The translations under genes were made by a program, and so were the position numbers. This document shows positions 1 through 5,570 of a stretch of DNA of 6,696 bases, piece by piece. This stretch comes from DASQVO01 sp035640715 (GTDB taxonomy: Bacteria; Actinomycetota; Actinomycetes; Streptosporangiales; Streptosporangiaceae), in contig DASQVO010000060.1 in NCBI GenBank assembly GCA_035640715.1, positions 1 through 6,696 of the forward strand. Direction: 5' to 3'. Position 1 is the first letter of the stretch. Every line of letters begins with the position of its first letter. The notes beneath the pieces were generated by a model, which was not told the origin of the DNA, did no database searches, and saw only the letters and a list, made by a program, of their open reading frames with translations.

Positions 1-134
1 GGCCGCGCTGGCTGGACGAGCTGCGGAACGGCGACCCGGCCCAGCTCGACACCATCACCGCAGAACTCCTCACCGAAGATTTCACCGGGCACAACGCGCC
101 AACCGTGGTACTGGTGCACGGCATCCTCGCCTGA
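1..134 (+). pseudogene. C-terminal fragment of a SnoaL-like (NTF2-fold) protein, probably truncated
   Basis: An open frame enters from the left edge, with first full codon at 3, and stops at TGA 132-134, giving 43 visible residues. The first part (WLDELRNGDP, then ELLTEDFTGH) resembles the N-terminal helix and first strand of SnoaL-like/NTF2-fold proteins, a fold used by small cyclases, isomerases and stress proteins. After that region a SnoaL protein should continue for about 90 more residues. Instead the frame changes to TVVLVHGILA and stops. That last stretch looks like the first strand and His-Gly oxyanion motif that open alpha/beta hydrolases. I infer a deletion junction or a decayed gene rather than a working enzyme. 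The upstream part lies outside the window, so a normal gene with an unusual tail cannot be excluded. Confidence 0.4.
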
Positions 135-214
135 GGCACAGATCAGAACCTAATTTCGCGCTCAAGACACTCGGGCGTTGAGCTGACATGGCTTAACGGC
201 GCGGGGAAGTCGGC

Positions 215-250
215 TTGTCAAACGCGATCCATGCGTTCACTATTGTTTCA
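215..250 (+). promoter_or_regulatory. Candidate promoter of the amidase-tetR operon, probably giving a leaderless mRNA
   Basis: TTGTCA at 215-220 matches the -35 consensus at 5 of 6 bases. It is separated by exactly 17 bp from CACTAT at 238-243, a weak -10 hexamer with A at position 2 and AT at the end. Counting 7 nt from the -10 end puts the transcription start at 250, the A of the amidase ATG. No Shine-Dalgarno sequence lies ahead of this ATG, which agrees with leaderless initiation, common in actinomycetes. The -10 is poor on its own; the fit of spacing, start position and missing ribosome site is what supports the call. Confidence 0.45.
221..237. promoter_or_regulatory. Inverted repeat filling the promoter spacer, probable TetR operator
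   Basis: Half-sites AACGC (221-225) and GCGTT (233-237) are exact reverse complements separated by 7 nt, a 17-bp palindrome. It occupies precisely the gap between the -35-like hexamer ending at 220 and the -10-like hexamer beginning at 238. A TetR-family gene is the second gene of the operon starting at 250. TetR repressors typically bind palindromes of about 15-20 bp over their own promoters, so autoregulation of amidase and regulator together is the simplest inference. The binding itself is unproven. Confidence 0.5.
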
Positions 251-1662
251 TGCTTATCCCACGTAGTGATTACTGCCGCTGGGACGCCATCGAGATGGCC
301 CGGCTCATACGCGACGGCGAGGTCACTGCCGCCGACCTGGCCGAGACCGCACGGACCCTGATCGACAGCCTCCGCACCTTGAACGCCGTCGCCGACCTCG
401 CCGACGGCACCTCGCCGGAACTGACCGCCGAGGGTGTGCTGGCTGGAGTCCCCTTCGCGGTCAAGGAGTTGCTCGCCTGGCCCGGCTTGCCGTGGACAAT
501 GGGATCGCGACTCATGGCCGCCAATCCGGCGCCCGGTCTCTCGCCATACGCAGCCCGGATCAAGGATTGCGGGCTGAACGTCATCTGCTCAACGACCACC
601 TCGGAGTTCGGCTTGCTCGGCAGCACCGAGTCGGCACTACGCGGCCCTACGCTCAACCCGTGGCATGAGGGGCTGTCGGCGGGCGGATCATCGGGCGGCT
701 CCGCCGTGCTGGTCGCCGCCGGGATCGTCCCGATGGCCCACGGGAGCGACGCCGGAGGGTCCCTGCGCGTGCCCGCCGCCCTCAACGGGCTGTTCGGTTT
801 CAAGCCGTCGAACCGGCGGTGCTCACCGGCCGGGCCTGACGCTCCTGGCCTGGCCTCCCTCGTCGTAGAGCACTGCATTAGCCGCAGCGTGCGCGATAGT
901 GCTCACTTTCTCGCCGCTACCGAACGCGTCGGCCCGGACGCGGCGTACCCGCCAGTCGGACTGGTCGCCGGCCCCGACGTCGCACGGCTTAGGATCGCCG
1001 TGCTGACGCCGACCCTGATGGGACGCGCGCCAGACGAAGCCGTCGCGCGTGAACTGGACCGCGCCGCCGCGCTGTGTGACAGCCTGGGCCACCACGTCGA
1101 AGTCGCCGAAGCTCCGGGCGTCGACGGCCAGGCGCTGAGAGACGGTTTCTTCACCGCGGCCGCGCTGGCCATGGCGCAGATGTCGCAGATGGTCACACCG
1201 ATGCTCGGCCGTCCCCCCGGGACCGGCGAACTCGAACCGTTCACTCTCGAGCTCATCGAGTGGGCGGCGACGCTGGGACCGGACGCGCTGGCTGAGTGCG
1301 AACAGGCGCTCGCCGACGCCGGCCGTGTCTACCTGCGCCTGTTTGAGCGCTGCGACGTCGCACTCAGCCCAACGCTCGCTCGTCCTTCGTGGCCGCTAGG
1401 GCACCTATCTCCCGCAGCGGGCCGGGAAACGCTGATACGACGCACGGAGGAAGCCGTCGGATACACCCCTGTCCACAACGTTGCGGGCTGCCCTGCCATG
1501 TCGGTCCCGCTCGGCCGTCACGACGGGCTGCCGGTCGGACTCCACTTCGCTGCCCCGCCCGGCGCGGACAGGCTCCTGTTGGCACTGGCCTACGAGCTCG
1601 AGGCAGCCGCCCCATGGGCCGACGTCACGGCCGACACGGCTTGGCTCGCACGGTGGGCGTGA
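250..1662 (+). CDS. Amidase-signature family hydrolase (NylA-like)
   Basis: A 470-residue cytoplasmic enzyme predicted to hydrolyse an amide bond with the Ser-cisSer-Lys triad of the amidase signature family. The catalytic lysine is K72 in GVPFAVKE. The Gly/Ser-rich signature SAGGSSGGSA (143-152) supplies the cis-serine S147, and the nucleophile is S171 in GSDAGGSLRVP. Their spacing, K72/S147/S171, matches the family. The stretch GPTLNPW just before the signature, and AAGIVPMAHGSDAGGS after it, recall the 6-aminohexanoate cyclic-dimer hydrolase (NylA) branch; this is a resemblance from memory, and the real substrate is unknown. The C-terminal part, with VAGCPAMSVPLGRHDGLPVGLHF, is typical of the family. 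Length is normal and no key residue is missing. ATG 250 is chosen because the first helix follows at once (WDAIEMARLIRDGEVTAADL) and the promoter predicts a start there. There is no signal peptide. The stop overlaps the tetR start, so the two genes are probably translationally coupled. Confidence 0.9.
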   Translation: MLIPRSDYCRWDAIEMARLIRDGEVTAADLAETARTLIDSLRTLNAVADLADGTSPELTAEGVLAGVPFAVKELLAWPGLPWTMGSRLMAANPAPGLSPYAARIKDCGLNVICSTTTSEFGLLGSTESALRGPTLNPWHEGLSAGGSSGGSAVLVAAGIVPMAHGSDAGGSLRVPAALNGLFGFKPSNRRCSPAGPDAPGLASLVVEHCISRSVRDSAHFLAATERVGPDAAYPPVGLVAGPDVARLRIAVLTPTLMGRAPDEAVARELDRAAALCDSLGHHVEVAEAPGVDGQALRDGFFTAAALAMAQMSQMVTPMLGRPPGTGELEPFTLELIEWAATLGPDALAECEQALADAGRVYLRLFERCDVALSPTLARPSWPLGHLSPAAGRETLIRRTEEAVGYTPVHNVAGCPAMSVPLGRHDGLPVGLHFAAPPGADRLLLALAYELEAAAPWADVTADTAWLARWA

Positions 1663-2288
1663 TGGCCCAGGTCCTCAAGCAAGCCGTCCGCGCGCGCATC
1701 CAGGACGCCGCGCTGCGGTGCTTCGCCAATCACGGATACGGCGGCACGTCGATGGCCGAGATCGCCGCTGCCGCCCAGACCGCTCCCGCGAACCTCTACC
1801 GGTACTACGCCTCGAAGGAGGCCCTCTTCGACGCGGTCGTTCCCGCAGACCTGGTAGCCCGGCACGACACGCTGCTGGACACCCGGGTTGCGGCACTCGC
1901 GCAAGGAACCGCGAATCACTCGACGGCTGCCGCGGAGCTGCTCAACTTCTGGCTCGACCACCGCCTGGCCATGGTCGTGTTGCTTGACCGGGCCGAAGGT
2001 ACTCCCTTCGCCTCTTATCCTGCCGCGTTCGTTCGGCGCCTGGTCAAGCACGCTGAGCAAGCCCTGGACAGCACACCGTCACCAGCGCACGACAGCATCC
2101 TCCATCTCGTGTTCGACAACACCCGCCGGGCGATCGCACAAATACTGGCGACCGGGCGGGACCGCGAGCACACGAGCGCGCTCATCGCTGGGTTCTGGAG
2201 CTACCAACTCCCGGGGCTCAACGGCCTGATGACCTTCATCAATGCGGACCTCGCCCTCGCCACGAGGACCCAGCAGATATCCCATTAG
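1662..2288 (+). CDS. TetR/AcrR-family transcriptional regulator
   Basis: A 208-residue DNA-binding repressor. The N-terminal helix-turn-helix domain covers about residues 9-58: a helix with IQDAALRCFANHGYGGTSM, then AEIAAAAQTAPANLYRYYAS as the turn and recognition helix, then KEALFDAVV. These are hallmark TetR positions (F21, G25, T29, I34, A35, LYRYY, K52, L55). The remaining ~145 residues are helical and variable, as expected for the ligand-binding and dimer domain; the ligand cannot be read from sequence. The start is ATG 1662, giving a TGATG overlap with the amidase stop; GTG codons at 1653 and 1659 are in frame and would add only two or three residues. Being co-transcribed with the amidase and following a spacer palindrome at 221-237, it probably represses this operon and is relieved by an amidase-related ligand (inference). 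Confidence 0.9.
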   Translation: MAQVLKQAVRARIQDAALRCFANHGYGGTSMAEIAAAAQTAPANLYRYYASKEALFDAVVPADLVARHDTLLDTRVAALAQGTANHSTAAAELLNFWLDHRLAMVVLLDRAEGTPFASYPAAFVRRLVKHAEQALDSTPSPAHDSILHLVFDNTRRAIAQILATGRDREHTSALIAGFWSYQLPGLNGLMTFINADLALATRTQQISH

Positions 2289-2460
2289 CCGAACCCTCTA
2301 TGACGGCGCGAGGGATGGTGCCCGCCCATGGAAAGCCTTGCAGAGCCGTCGCGATGACGTAGAACTGGCCGAGCGGCCGCGCGCCGATCCGTTCGGCGGT
2401 GATGCGGGCGCCGGGGACCAGAGGGGGGACCGTGACCAGCCGGCCCTTGCTCCGGCGATG
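2239..2460 (-). pseudogene. Possible remnant of an unidentified minus-strand gene
   Basis: On the minus strand a frame stays open from 2460 down to a stop at 2239-2241. It has the three-base pattern of real actinomycete genes (third positions mostly G or C, second positions near half). The protein-like part reads GRLVTVPPLVPGARITAERI and then GARPLGQFYVIATALQGFPW. It has no good start codon, is closed upstream by TGA at 2461-2463, and runs into the end of the tetR gene, so it cannot be a complete gene. I do not recognise the family. It could be a fragment left by a deletion, or chance openness in GC-rich DNA. Confidence 0.25.
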
Positions 2461-2593
2461 TCATGGGTGGGCCCCTCCGGCGGGCCGGCGCCGCGCTCGC
2501 GGCTCCGGCCCCGACCGTAGCCGCTCGCCCGCCGTGGCGCGATTACCTCCGGGGTAATAGCGGAACACCCGGCCCTTCGTCCACAATCACGTC
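2289..2593. other. Intergenic stretch between tetR and the thioesterase
   Basis: This 305-nt gap contains no intact gene. Its left half holds the possible minus-strand remnant described at 2239-2460, and its right end holds a 25-bp palindrome (2538-2562) and a -10-like hexamer (2582-2587) that belong to the thioesterase promoter. No T-tailed hairpin follows tetR, so where that transcript ends is not visible. Confidence 0.5.
2538..2562. promoter_or_regulatory. 25-bp palindrome ahead of the thioesterase gene, candidate operator
   Basis: The core half-sites ATTACC (2542-2547) and GGTAAT (2553-2558) are perfect reverse complements around a 5-nt centre. After one mismatched pair the symmetry resumes with CGC (2538-2540) and GCG (2560-2562), so 9 of 10 outer pairs match. 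The centre lies about 44 bp before the predicted transcription start at 2594. The core is AT-rich against a very GC-rich background, and there is no T-run, so a protein-binding site is more likely than a terminator. Which regulator binds cannot be told; no regulator gene is adjacent apart from the upstream tetR, whose own presumed operator (AACGC/GCGTT) is different. Confidence 0.45.
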
Positions 2594-2594
2594 A
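2582..2594 (+). promoter_or_regulatory. Candidate -10 element, leaderless start of the thioesterase gene
   Basis: CACAAT at 2582-2587 has A at position 2 and AAT at the end, and ends exactly 6 nt before the ATG at 2594. No Shine-Dalgarno sequence precedes the ATG. This is the same arrangement seen ahead of the amidase gene. No clear -35 hexamer is present at the right distance, so an activator at the palindrome 2538-2562 is possible. Confidence 0.35.
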
Positions 2595-3049
2595 TGCCCG
2601 AGGAGTCGCCCACCGAGCTCATCCAGCGCCTCATGCCGCTATGCGCCACACTCGGTGTTCGCGCACAGGTGTACCGGCCCGACGAAGTCTCGCTGGTCCT
2701 AGACTGGGCACCCGGGCTGTGCACCAGCGGCGGCGTGCTGCACGGAGGGGCCGTCATGGCCCTGGCCGACTCGGCCGCCGGGGTGTGCGCCTTTCTCAAC
2801 CTGCCGAAGACAGCGCAAGCGACGGCCACCATCGAGTCGAAGACCAACTTCCTCACCGCTATCCGGTCGGGCACCGCCACGGCGACAAGCCGGCCCCTTC
2901 ACGTGGGCGGCCGCACGATTGTGGTCGAGACCGAGGTCCGGTCGGCCGACGGGAAGCTGGCCGCCAAGACCATCCAGACCCAGGCCGTACTCGGCGCTCC
3001 CGCACCAGCAAGCATCTCAGCAGGACCACGCCCTTCAGAGATCCGTTAG
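2594..3049 (+). CDS. PaaI-type hotdog-fold thioesterase
   Basis: A 151-residue protein predicted to hydrolyse an acyl-CoA thioester in the cytoplasm. The family signature is clear: GGVLHGGAVMALADSAAG at residues 46-63, with the HGG motif at 50-52 at the tip of the central helix and D59 as the likely catalytic acid. The following strands (TATIESKTNFLTAI, then GRTIVVETEVRSADGKLAAK) complete one hotdog domain. Such proteins work as dimers or tetramers, clearing aberrant or toxic acyl-CoAs, as PaaI does in phenylacetate breakdown. No phenylacetate genes are nearby, so the substrate is unknown. The length is normal, with a short Pro/Ser-rich tail from about residue 132 that is probably disordered. 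ATG 2594 has no ribosome site but fits a leaderless start. The gene appears to stand alone. Confidence 0.85.
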   Translation: MPEESPTELIQRLMPLCATLGVRAQVYRPDEVSLVLDWAPGLCTSGGVLHGGAVMALADSAAGVCAFLNLPKTAQATATIESKTNFLTAIRSGTATATSRPLHVGGRTIVVETEVRSADGKLAAKTIQTQAVLGAPAPASISAGPRPSEIR

Positions 3050-3051
3050 CC

Positions 3052-3070
3052 GCCCGGCCGGACACCGGGC
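3052..3070 (+). terminator. Weak hairpin just after the thioesterase stop
   Basis: GCCCGG (3052-3057) and CCGGGC (3065-3070) pair as a 6-bp GC stem with a 7-nt loop, starting 3 nt after the TAG at 3047-3049. There is no T-run, so it may slow or end transcription only weakly. The rest of the gap to 3275 shows nothing I recognise. Confidence 0.3.
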
Positions 3071-3275
3071 TCCAGGCCCTGGCGCTCAGCAGCAGCGCGG
3101 TCTACGTTGGCGCCCGCGTCTGGCCGCCCTGGCGCTATTCGTCCTGGGCAAACGCACCAGGCCAAAGTCATTGCCCGAAGCGGACGCGGACAACCAGAGG
3201 GGCGCGGGTGATCCGGGCGGGGCTGTGCCCTCATCGCGGCCGCTACGCCAAGTTGTGGCCATGCAGACAAGGTTT

Positions 3276-3309
3276 TCGTACGACTAGAGTGATATCTTTT
3301 ATGTATGAC
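3276..3309 (+). promoter_or_regulatory. Candidate promoter and operator of the toxin-antitoxin operon
   Basis: This is the most AT-rich stretch of the gap. It contains a perfect 8-bp palindrome TCGTACGA (3276-3283), a -10-like TAGAGT (3285-3290) and a second -10-like TATCTT (3293-3298) that ends 6 nt before the antitoxin ATG at 3305. An imperfect inverted repeat, GTGATA (3289-3294) against TATGAC (3304-3309), covers the second -10 and the start codon. Ribbon-helix-helix antitoxins normally repress their own promoter by binding such repeats, so this is where autorepression would be expected. No good -35 or ribosome site is visible. Confidence 0.35.
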
Positions 3310-3565
3310 AAATGCTGTGACGATCCGGTTGGACGAGGAGACAGCCCAGGAGCTCGCCGAGCTCGCCGAGCTCTACCGGAGCCGGTCCGCTGCGGTCCAG
3401 GACGCCATTCACCGCGCATGGCGACAGCTGCAGTCCGACAAGCTGGACGCCGGATACGCCGCCGCGGTCTCTGAGAACCCCTACTATCCCTACGAGTCGG
3501 CCGAGGAAGCCGCAGTGCTGCGCGCGCGCCGAAGCGCCCGGCAGGAACGTGACGCCCTCGCGTGA
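3305..3565 (+). CDS. Ribbon-helix-helix antitoxin of a MazEF-type pair
   Basis: An 86-residue protein. Residues 4-42 fit the ribbon-helix-helix fold: a beta strand AVTIRLDEET whose side chains would enter the DNA groove, a first helix AQELAELAELY, a turn with SRSAA, and a second helix VQDAIHRAWRQL. The C-terminal half, with NPYYPYESAEEAAVLRARRS, is charged and carries aromatic residues. In MazE-like antitoxins this flexible part wraps the toxin and blocks its RNA site. The direct partner is the MazF-type gene that overlaps the stop by 4 nt (GTGA at 3562-3565), the usual order of antitoxin first. It should repress its own operon and be degraded by proteases under stress (family knowledge). ATG 3305 lacks a ribosome site; ATG 3301 is in another frame. 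Confidence 0.85.
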   Translation: MTNAVTIRLDEETAQELAELAELYRSRSAAVQDAIHRAWRQLQSDKLDAGYAAAVSENPYYPYESAEEAAVLRARRSARQERDALA

Positions 3566-3876
3566 ATGTGACTCCGCAACGGGGCCAGGTCTACCGCTGC
3601 GACCTCGGCTACGGCCTCAAGCCGTGGCTGGTCGTATCCAACAACTCTCGTAACCGCCTGCTTGCCGACGTGATCGCAATCAGACTCACCACCACTGCCC
3701 GCAACCTGCCGACCTGGGTAAAGCTATCCCCAGCCGATCCGCTGGCCGGATATGCCAACGCCGACTGCATCGAGCAGCTCAGCAAGGACGAACTCGGCGA
3801 GTACCTCGGAGCCCTGGCACCCGCATCAATGCGCAGCGTCAACCAGGCCCTGGCGATCGCACTGGCCCTCACCTGA
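3562..3876 (+). CDS. mazF: MazF/PemK-family endoribonuclease toxin
   Basis: A 104-residue mRNA-cutting toxin with the compact SH3-like barrel of the PemK/MazF family. The N-terminal RGQVYRCDLGYGLKPWLVVS is the diagnostic first hairpin, followed by ADVIAIRLTTT and, near the end, CIEQLSKDELGEYLGALAPA and a last helix MRSVNQALAIALAL. The threonines in LTTT (43-45) sit where the catalytic Thr of MazF enzymes lies. The residue that is Arg in the classic RPVVV motif is Lys here (K20 in LKPW); this looks like an actinobacterial subgroup, but activity with Lys is not assured. The GTG start at 3562 is chosen because GTGA overlaps the antitoxin stop, which couples translation and keeps toxin below antitoxin. 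A later GTG at 3568 is possible but would lose that overlap. The cleavage sequence cannot be predicted. Confidence 0.88.
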   Translation: MNVTPQRGQVYRCDLGYGLKPWLVVSNNSRNRLLADVIAIRLTTTARNLPTWVKLSPADPLAGYANADCIEQLSKDELGEYLGALAPASMRSVNQALAIALALT

Positions 3877-3927
3877 GCACCACAACAGGCGCCCGCCGAA
3901 CTTCCCGTGGCGCTCGGGCTGACTGCC

Positions 3928-4044
3928 TCATCCGTCATCGAGGAGCACGAGATTAAGGCCGTGGAGCCGCTTGGGGTCCGCCGCCAGGTCGATGGCGGTG
4001 ATCTTCCCGTCCCTGATCGTGAACGTGAACAGGAAAGGCCTGTT
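3928..4044 (-). pseudogene. C-terminal remnant of an ECF41/SigJ-type sigma factor
   Basis: On the minus strand, 38 codons end at TGA (3928-3930). They read RPFLFTFTIR, then DGKITAIDLAADPKRL and HGLNLVLLDDG. This is the closing strand pair and tail of the SnoaL-like domain that ends ECF41-family sigma factors (SigJ type), where a DGRI-x-EIDLIADPERL-like sequence is characteristic. The frame is closed upstream by TAA at 4045-4047, and no sigma-2 or sigma-4 domain follows; instead the FHA gene begins on the other strand 40 nt away. So about 250 residues of the original protein are gone. In ECF41 factors this tail binds back on the sigma core and sets its activity; alone it should have no function. 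The match is from recognition of the motif, not from an alignment. Confidence 0.6.
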
Positions 4045-4083
4045 TTACGGGCGGGCCAGCCGCAGCGGAGCCGGGAGTAGGCC

Positions 4084-4670
4084 GTGCAGTTCGTGTTCGA
4101 CGACGGTCACGCGGAACGAGAACTTCAGCTTCACCTCGACCGTCCTGACGCCTGCGTCGCCGACCTGGCCGACGCGCTGAACGCCGCGGGACCAGGGCTG
4201 TCGATCGACGGCCGCATCATCCCCGGCGAGCTGGCCCTGTCCGAGGCTGGCCTGGTCACTGGCGCCCGGGTGGAGCCCGCAGGGCAGGGCAAGCCGCCGC
4301 CCCCGCGGGCGCGGCAGTGCTGCGTGTCGTGGGCGGTCTTGTGGCTGGCAAGTCGTTCCAGTTGCCGCCGGGGCGCACGGTAGTCGGTCGCGGTGGCCAG
4401 GCGCAGGTGCACATACCCTCCGTCGAGGTGTCGCGGGAGCACTGCCTGCTGGACGTCAGCCCGGACGGCACTGTCACCCCTACCGACCTCGGTTCGCGCA
4501 ACGGAACCGACGTCAACGGGGTCCGGGTAGGCAGCCAGGTCCCGGTTCCCGTTGGACCCGCTGGTCGTGGTGCCGCGGCCGAGGCGGGGGTGAGGACAGT
4601 GACTGGTGATAGTCCGGGCCACAGTTGGCCCCCGTTCGTCGTGTCCTCTTTTCCGTTTGGCACGCGTTAA
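4084..4670 (+). pseudogene. Frameshifted, truncated FHA-domain protein (N-terminus of an FtsK/SpoIIIE-type ATPase)
   Basis: Two reading frames together make one N-terminus. The first, from GTG 4084 with GGGAG at 4073-4077 as ribosome site, encodes a ubiquitin-like beta-grasp region: ADLADALNAAGPGLSIDGR and LALSEAGLVTGARVEPAG. The second, visible from about 4293, encodes an FHA phosphothreonine-binding domain with its conserved points: VVGRGG, VSREH and GSRNGT. This order is that of large actinobacterial FHA-FtsK/SpoIIIE ATPases. The frames differ by one base. A sixth C in the C-run at 4300-4304 would join them smoothly as GKPPPPAGAAVLRVVGG. After NGVRVGSQVPVPV the sequence loses family character and stops at TAA 4668-4670, with no ATPase domain. 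So the gene is both frameshifted and cut to about 195 codons. A sequencing error could explain the shift but not the truncation. Confidence 0.65.
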
Positions 4671-4704
4671 CTGTCTGTATCCGTCAATGCGCGGCGCGCT
4701 GGTT

Positions 4705-4744
4705 CCGGGTGGCCGCCGGTAATAGCAGCAGGCTGCGTGCCACC
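4705..4744 (+). promoter_or_regulatory. Possible structured leader before the MgtC-family gene
   Basis: GGTGGC (4708-4713) can pair with GCCACC (4739-4744). Inside the loop GCAG (4725-4728) can pair with CTGC (4733-4736), making a nested stem. A competing small stem, CCGG (4705-4708) with CCGG (4716-4719), would exclude the outer one. The structure ends 26 nt before the ATG. mgtC genes in other bacteria are controlled through their leaders, so this deserves notice, but I do not recognise a known magnesium riboswitch here and short GC stems arise easily by chance. Confidence 0.25.
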
Positions 4745-4770
4745 ACCAAGATAGACAGGCGGTCATTGCC

Positions 4771-5526
4771 ATGAACGGGTTCCTGGTCACTATCCCGGCG
4801 GGCAGCCTCGCCGACTTCGCTGGGCGGGCACTCATCGCCCTGGTCCTGGGCGCAGCCATCGGGCTGGAACGGCAGTGGCGGCAGCGGATGGCCGGGCTGC
4901 GGACCAACGCCCTGGTCACTCTTGGTGCGGCGCTGTTCGAGTTGTTCGCTGTCCTGCTGACCGGTCAGCATGGTATAGATCCGACGAGGATCGCCGCCTA
5001 CGTCGTCTCCGGCATCGGCTTCCTCGGCGCAGGCGTCATCTTGCGCGAGGGCCTCAACATCCGCGGCATCAACACAGCGGCCACCATCTGGTGCTCAGCG
5101 GCCGTCGGGGTGCTCGCCGGGGCCGGGTACGTCATCGAGGCGGTCATCGGCGCTGCCCTCGTGGTCCTCGCGCACCTGCTGCTGCGGCCCATTGGACGGC
5201 GGGTCGACCGGCTGCCCGCCACCAGCGGCAGCGAGATCGAGACCATGTACAAATTCAGCGCCGTCTGCACGTCTGCCGACGAGGCCCGCATCCGGGCACT
5301 GGTCGTGCAGGCGCTCACCCGCGACGAATTCGTGCTCCGCGCCGTGCACAGCGAAGATCTCGAGCCGGGCAACGGCCGGGTCGAAGTGGTAGCCGACCTG
5401 CAGCGTTACGGCCGCGACGACGTCGCCCTGGAAGCCGCCGTCAGCCGTCTCAGCCTCGAGCCCAGCGTCAGCTCAGTGAGCTGGAACGTCCTGGAGCCTA
5501 CGACTCCCCCAACACACGAGGAGTAG
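4771..5526 (+). CDS. MgtC/SapB-family membrane protein
   Basis: A 251-residue inner-membrane protein. The N-terminal ~140 residues hold four to five hydrophobic helices with the family's core motifs: GAAIGLERQWRQRMAGLRTN (27-46), then TLGAALF, SGIGFLGAGVILREG (80-94) and the strongly conserved GINTAATIWCSAAVGVLAGAG (99-119). After RRVDRL (143-148) comes a soluble C-terminal domain of about 95 residues with an ACT-like strand-helix pattern, as in longer MgtC relatives such as the mycobacterial one. MgtC proteins help cells survive low magnesium and, in pathogens, inside macrophages, partly by acting on the F-type ATP synthase; they are not thought to be magnesium pumps. The start ATG 4771 has AGGCGG 9 nt upstream (4757-4762). 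The gene is intact and stands alone between the FHA scar and the Zur-controlled operon. Its promoter is not clear. Confidence 0.88.
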   Translation: MNGFLVTIPAGSLADFAGRALIALVLGAAIGLERQWRQRMAGLRTNALVTLGAALFELFAVLLTGQHGIDPTRIAAYVVSGIGFLGAGVILREGLNIRGINTAATIWCSAAVGVLAGAGYVIEAVIGAALVVLAHLLLRPIGRRVDRLPATSGSEIETMYKFSAVCTSADEARIRALVVQALTRDEFVLRAVHSEDLEPGNGRVEVVADLQRYGRDDVALEAAVSRLSLEPSVSSVSWNVLEPTTPPTHEE

Positions 5527-5570
5527 CCACGACCCTCGCAGTTGAGCCCCGGGCGCCGCGTTAGCAGAAT

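Noticed and set aside
2538..2562. Reading the palindrome as the tetR terminator
   Set aside because: It lies 250 nt past the tetR stop, has no T-run, has an AT-rich stem, and sits just ahead of the thioesterase promoter.
3071..3275. Possible gene or RNA in the gap before the antitoxin
   Set aside because: All frames give low-complexity translations without domains, and I found no tRNA-like cloverleaf or consistent structure.
2641..3474. 277-codon + frame crossing the thioesterase, the gap and the antitoxin
   Set aside because: It overlaps two genes with recognisable domains, has low-complexity Arg/Pro/Ala composition and no family features.
4291..4305. Programmed -1 ribosomal frameshift at the C-run
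   Set aside because: The direction is right, but no X-XXY-YYZ slippery heptamer fits: the nearest, GCCCCCG, mismatches at the first base. The product would in any case lack the ATPase domain, so gene decay is simpler.
4131..4919. Long open minus-strand frame of 262 codons under the FHA and mgtC-like genes
   Set aside because: Its translation is rich in Arg, Ser, Pro and Ala without any domain, and it lies opposite frames with clear FHA and MgtC motifs. Such mirror frames are common in GC-rich DNA.
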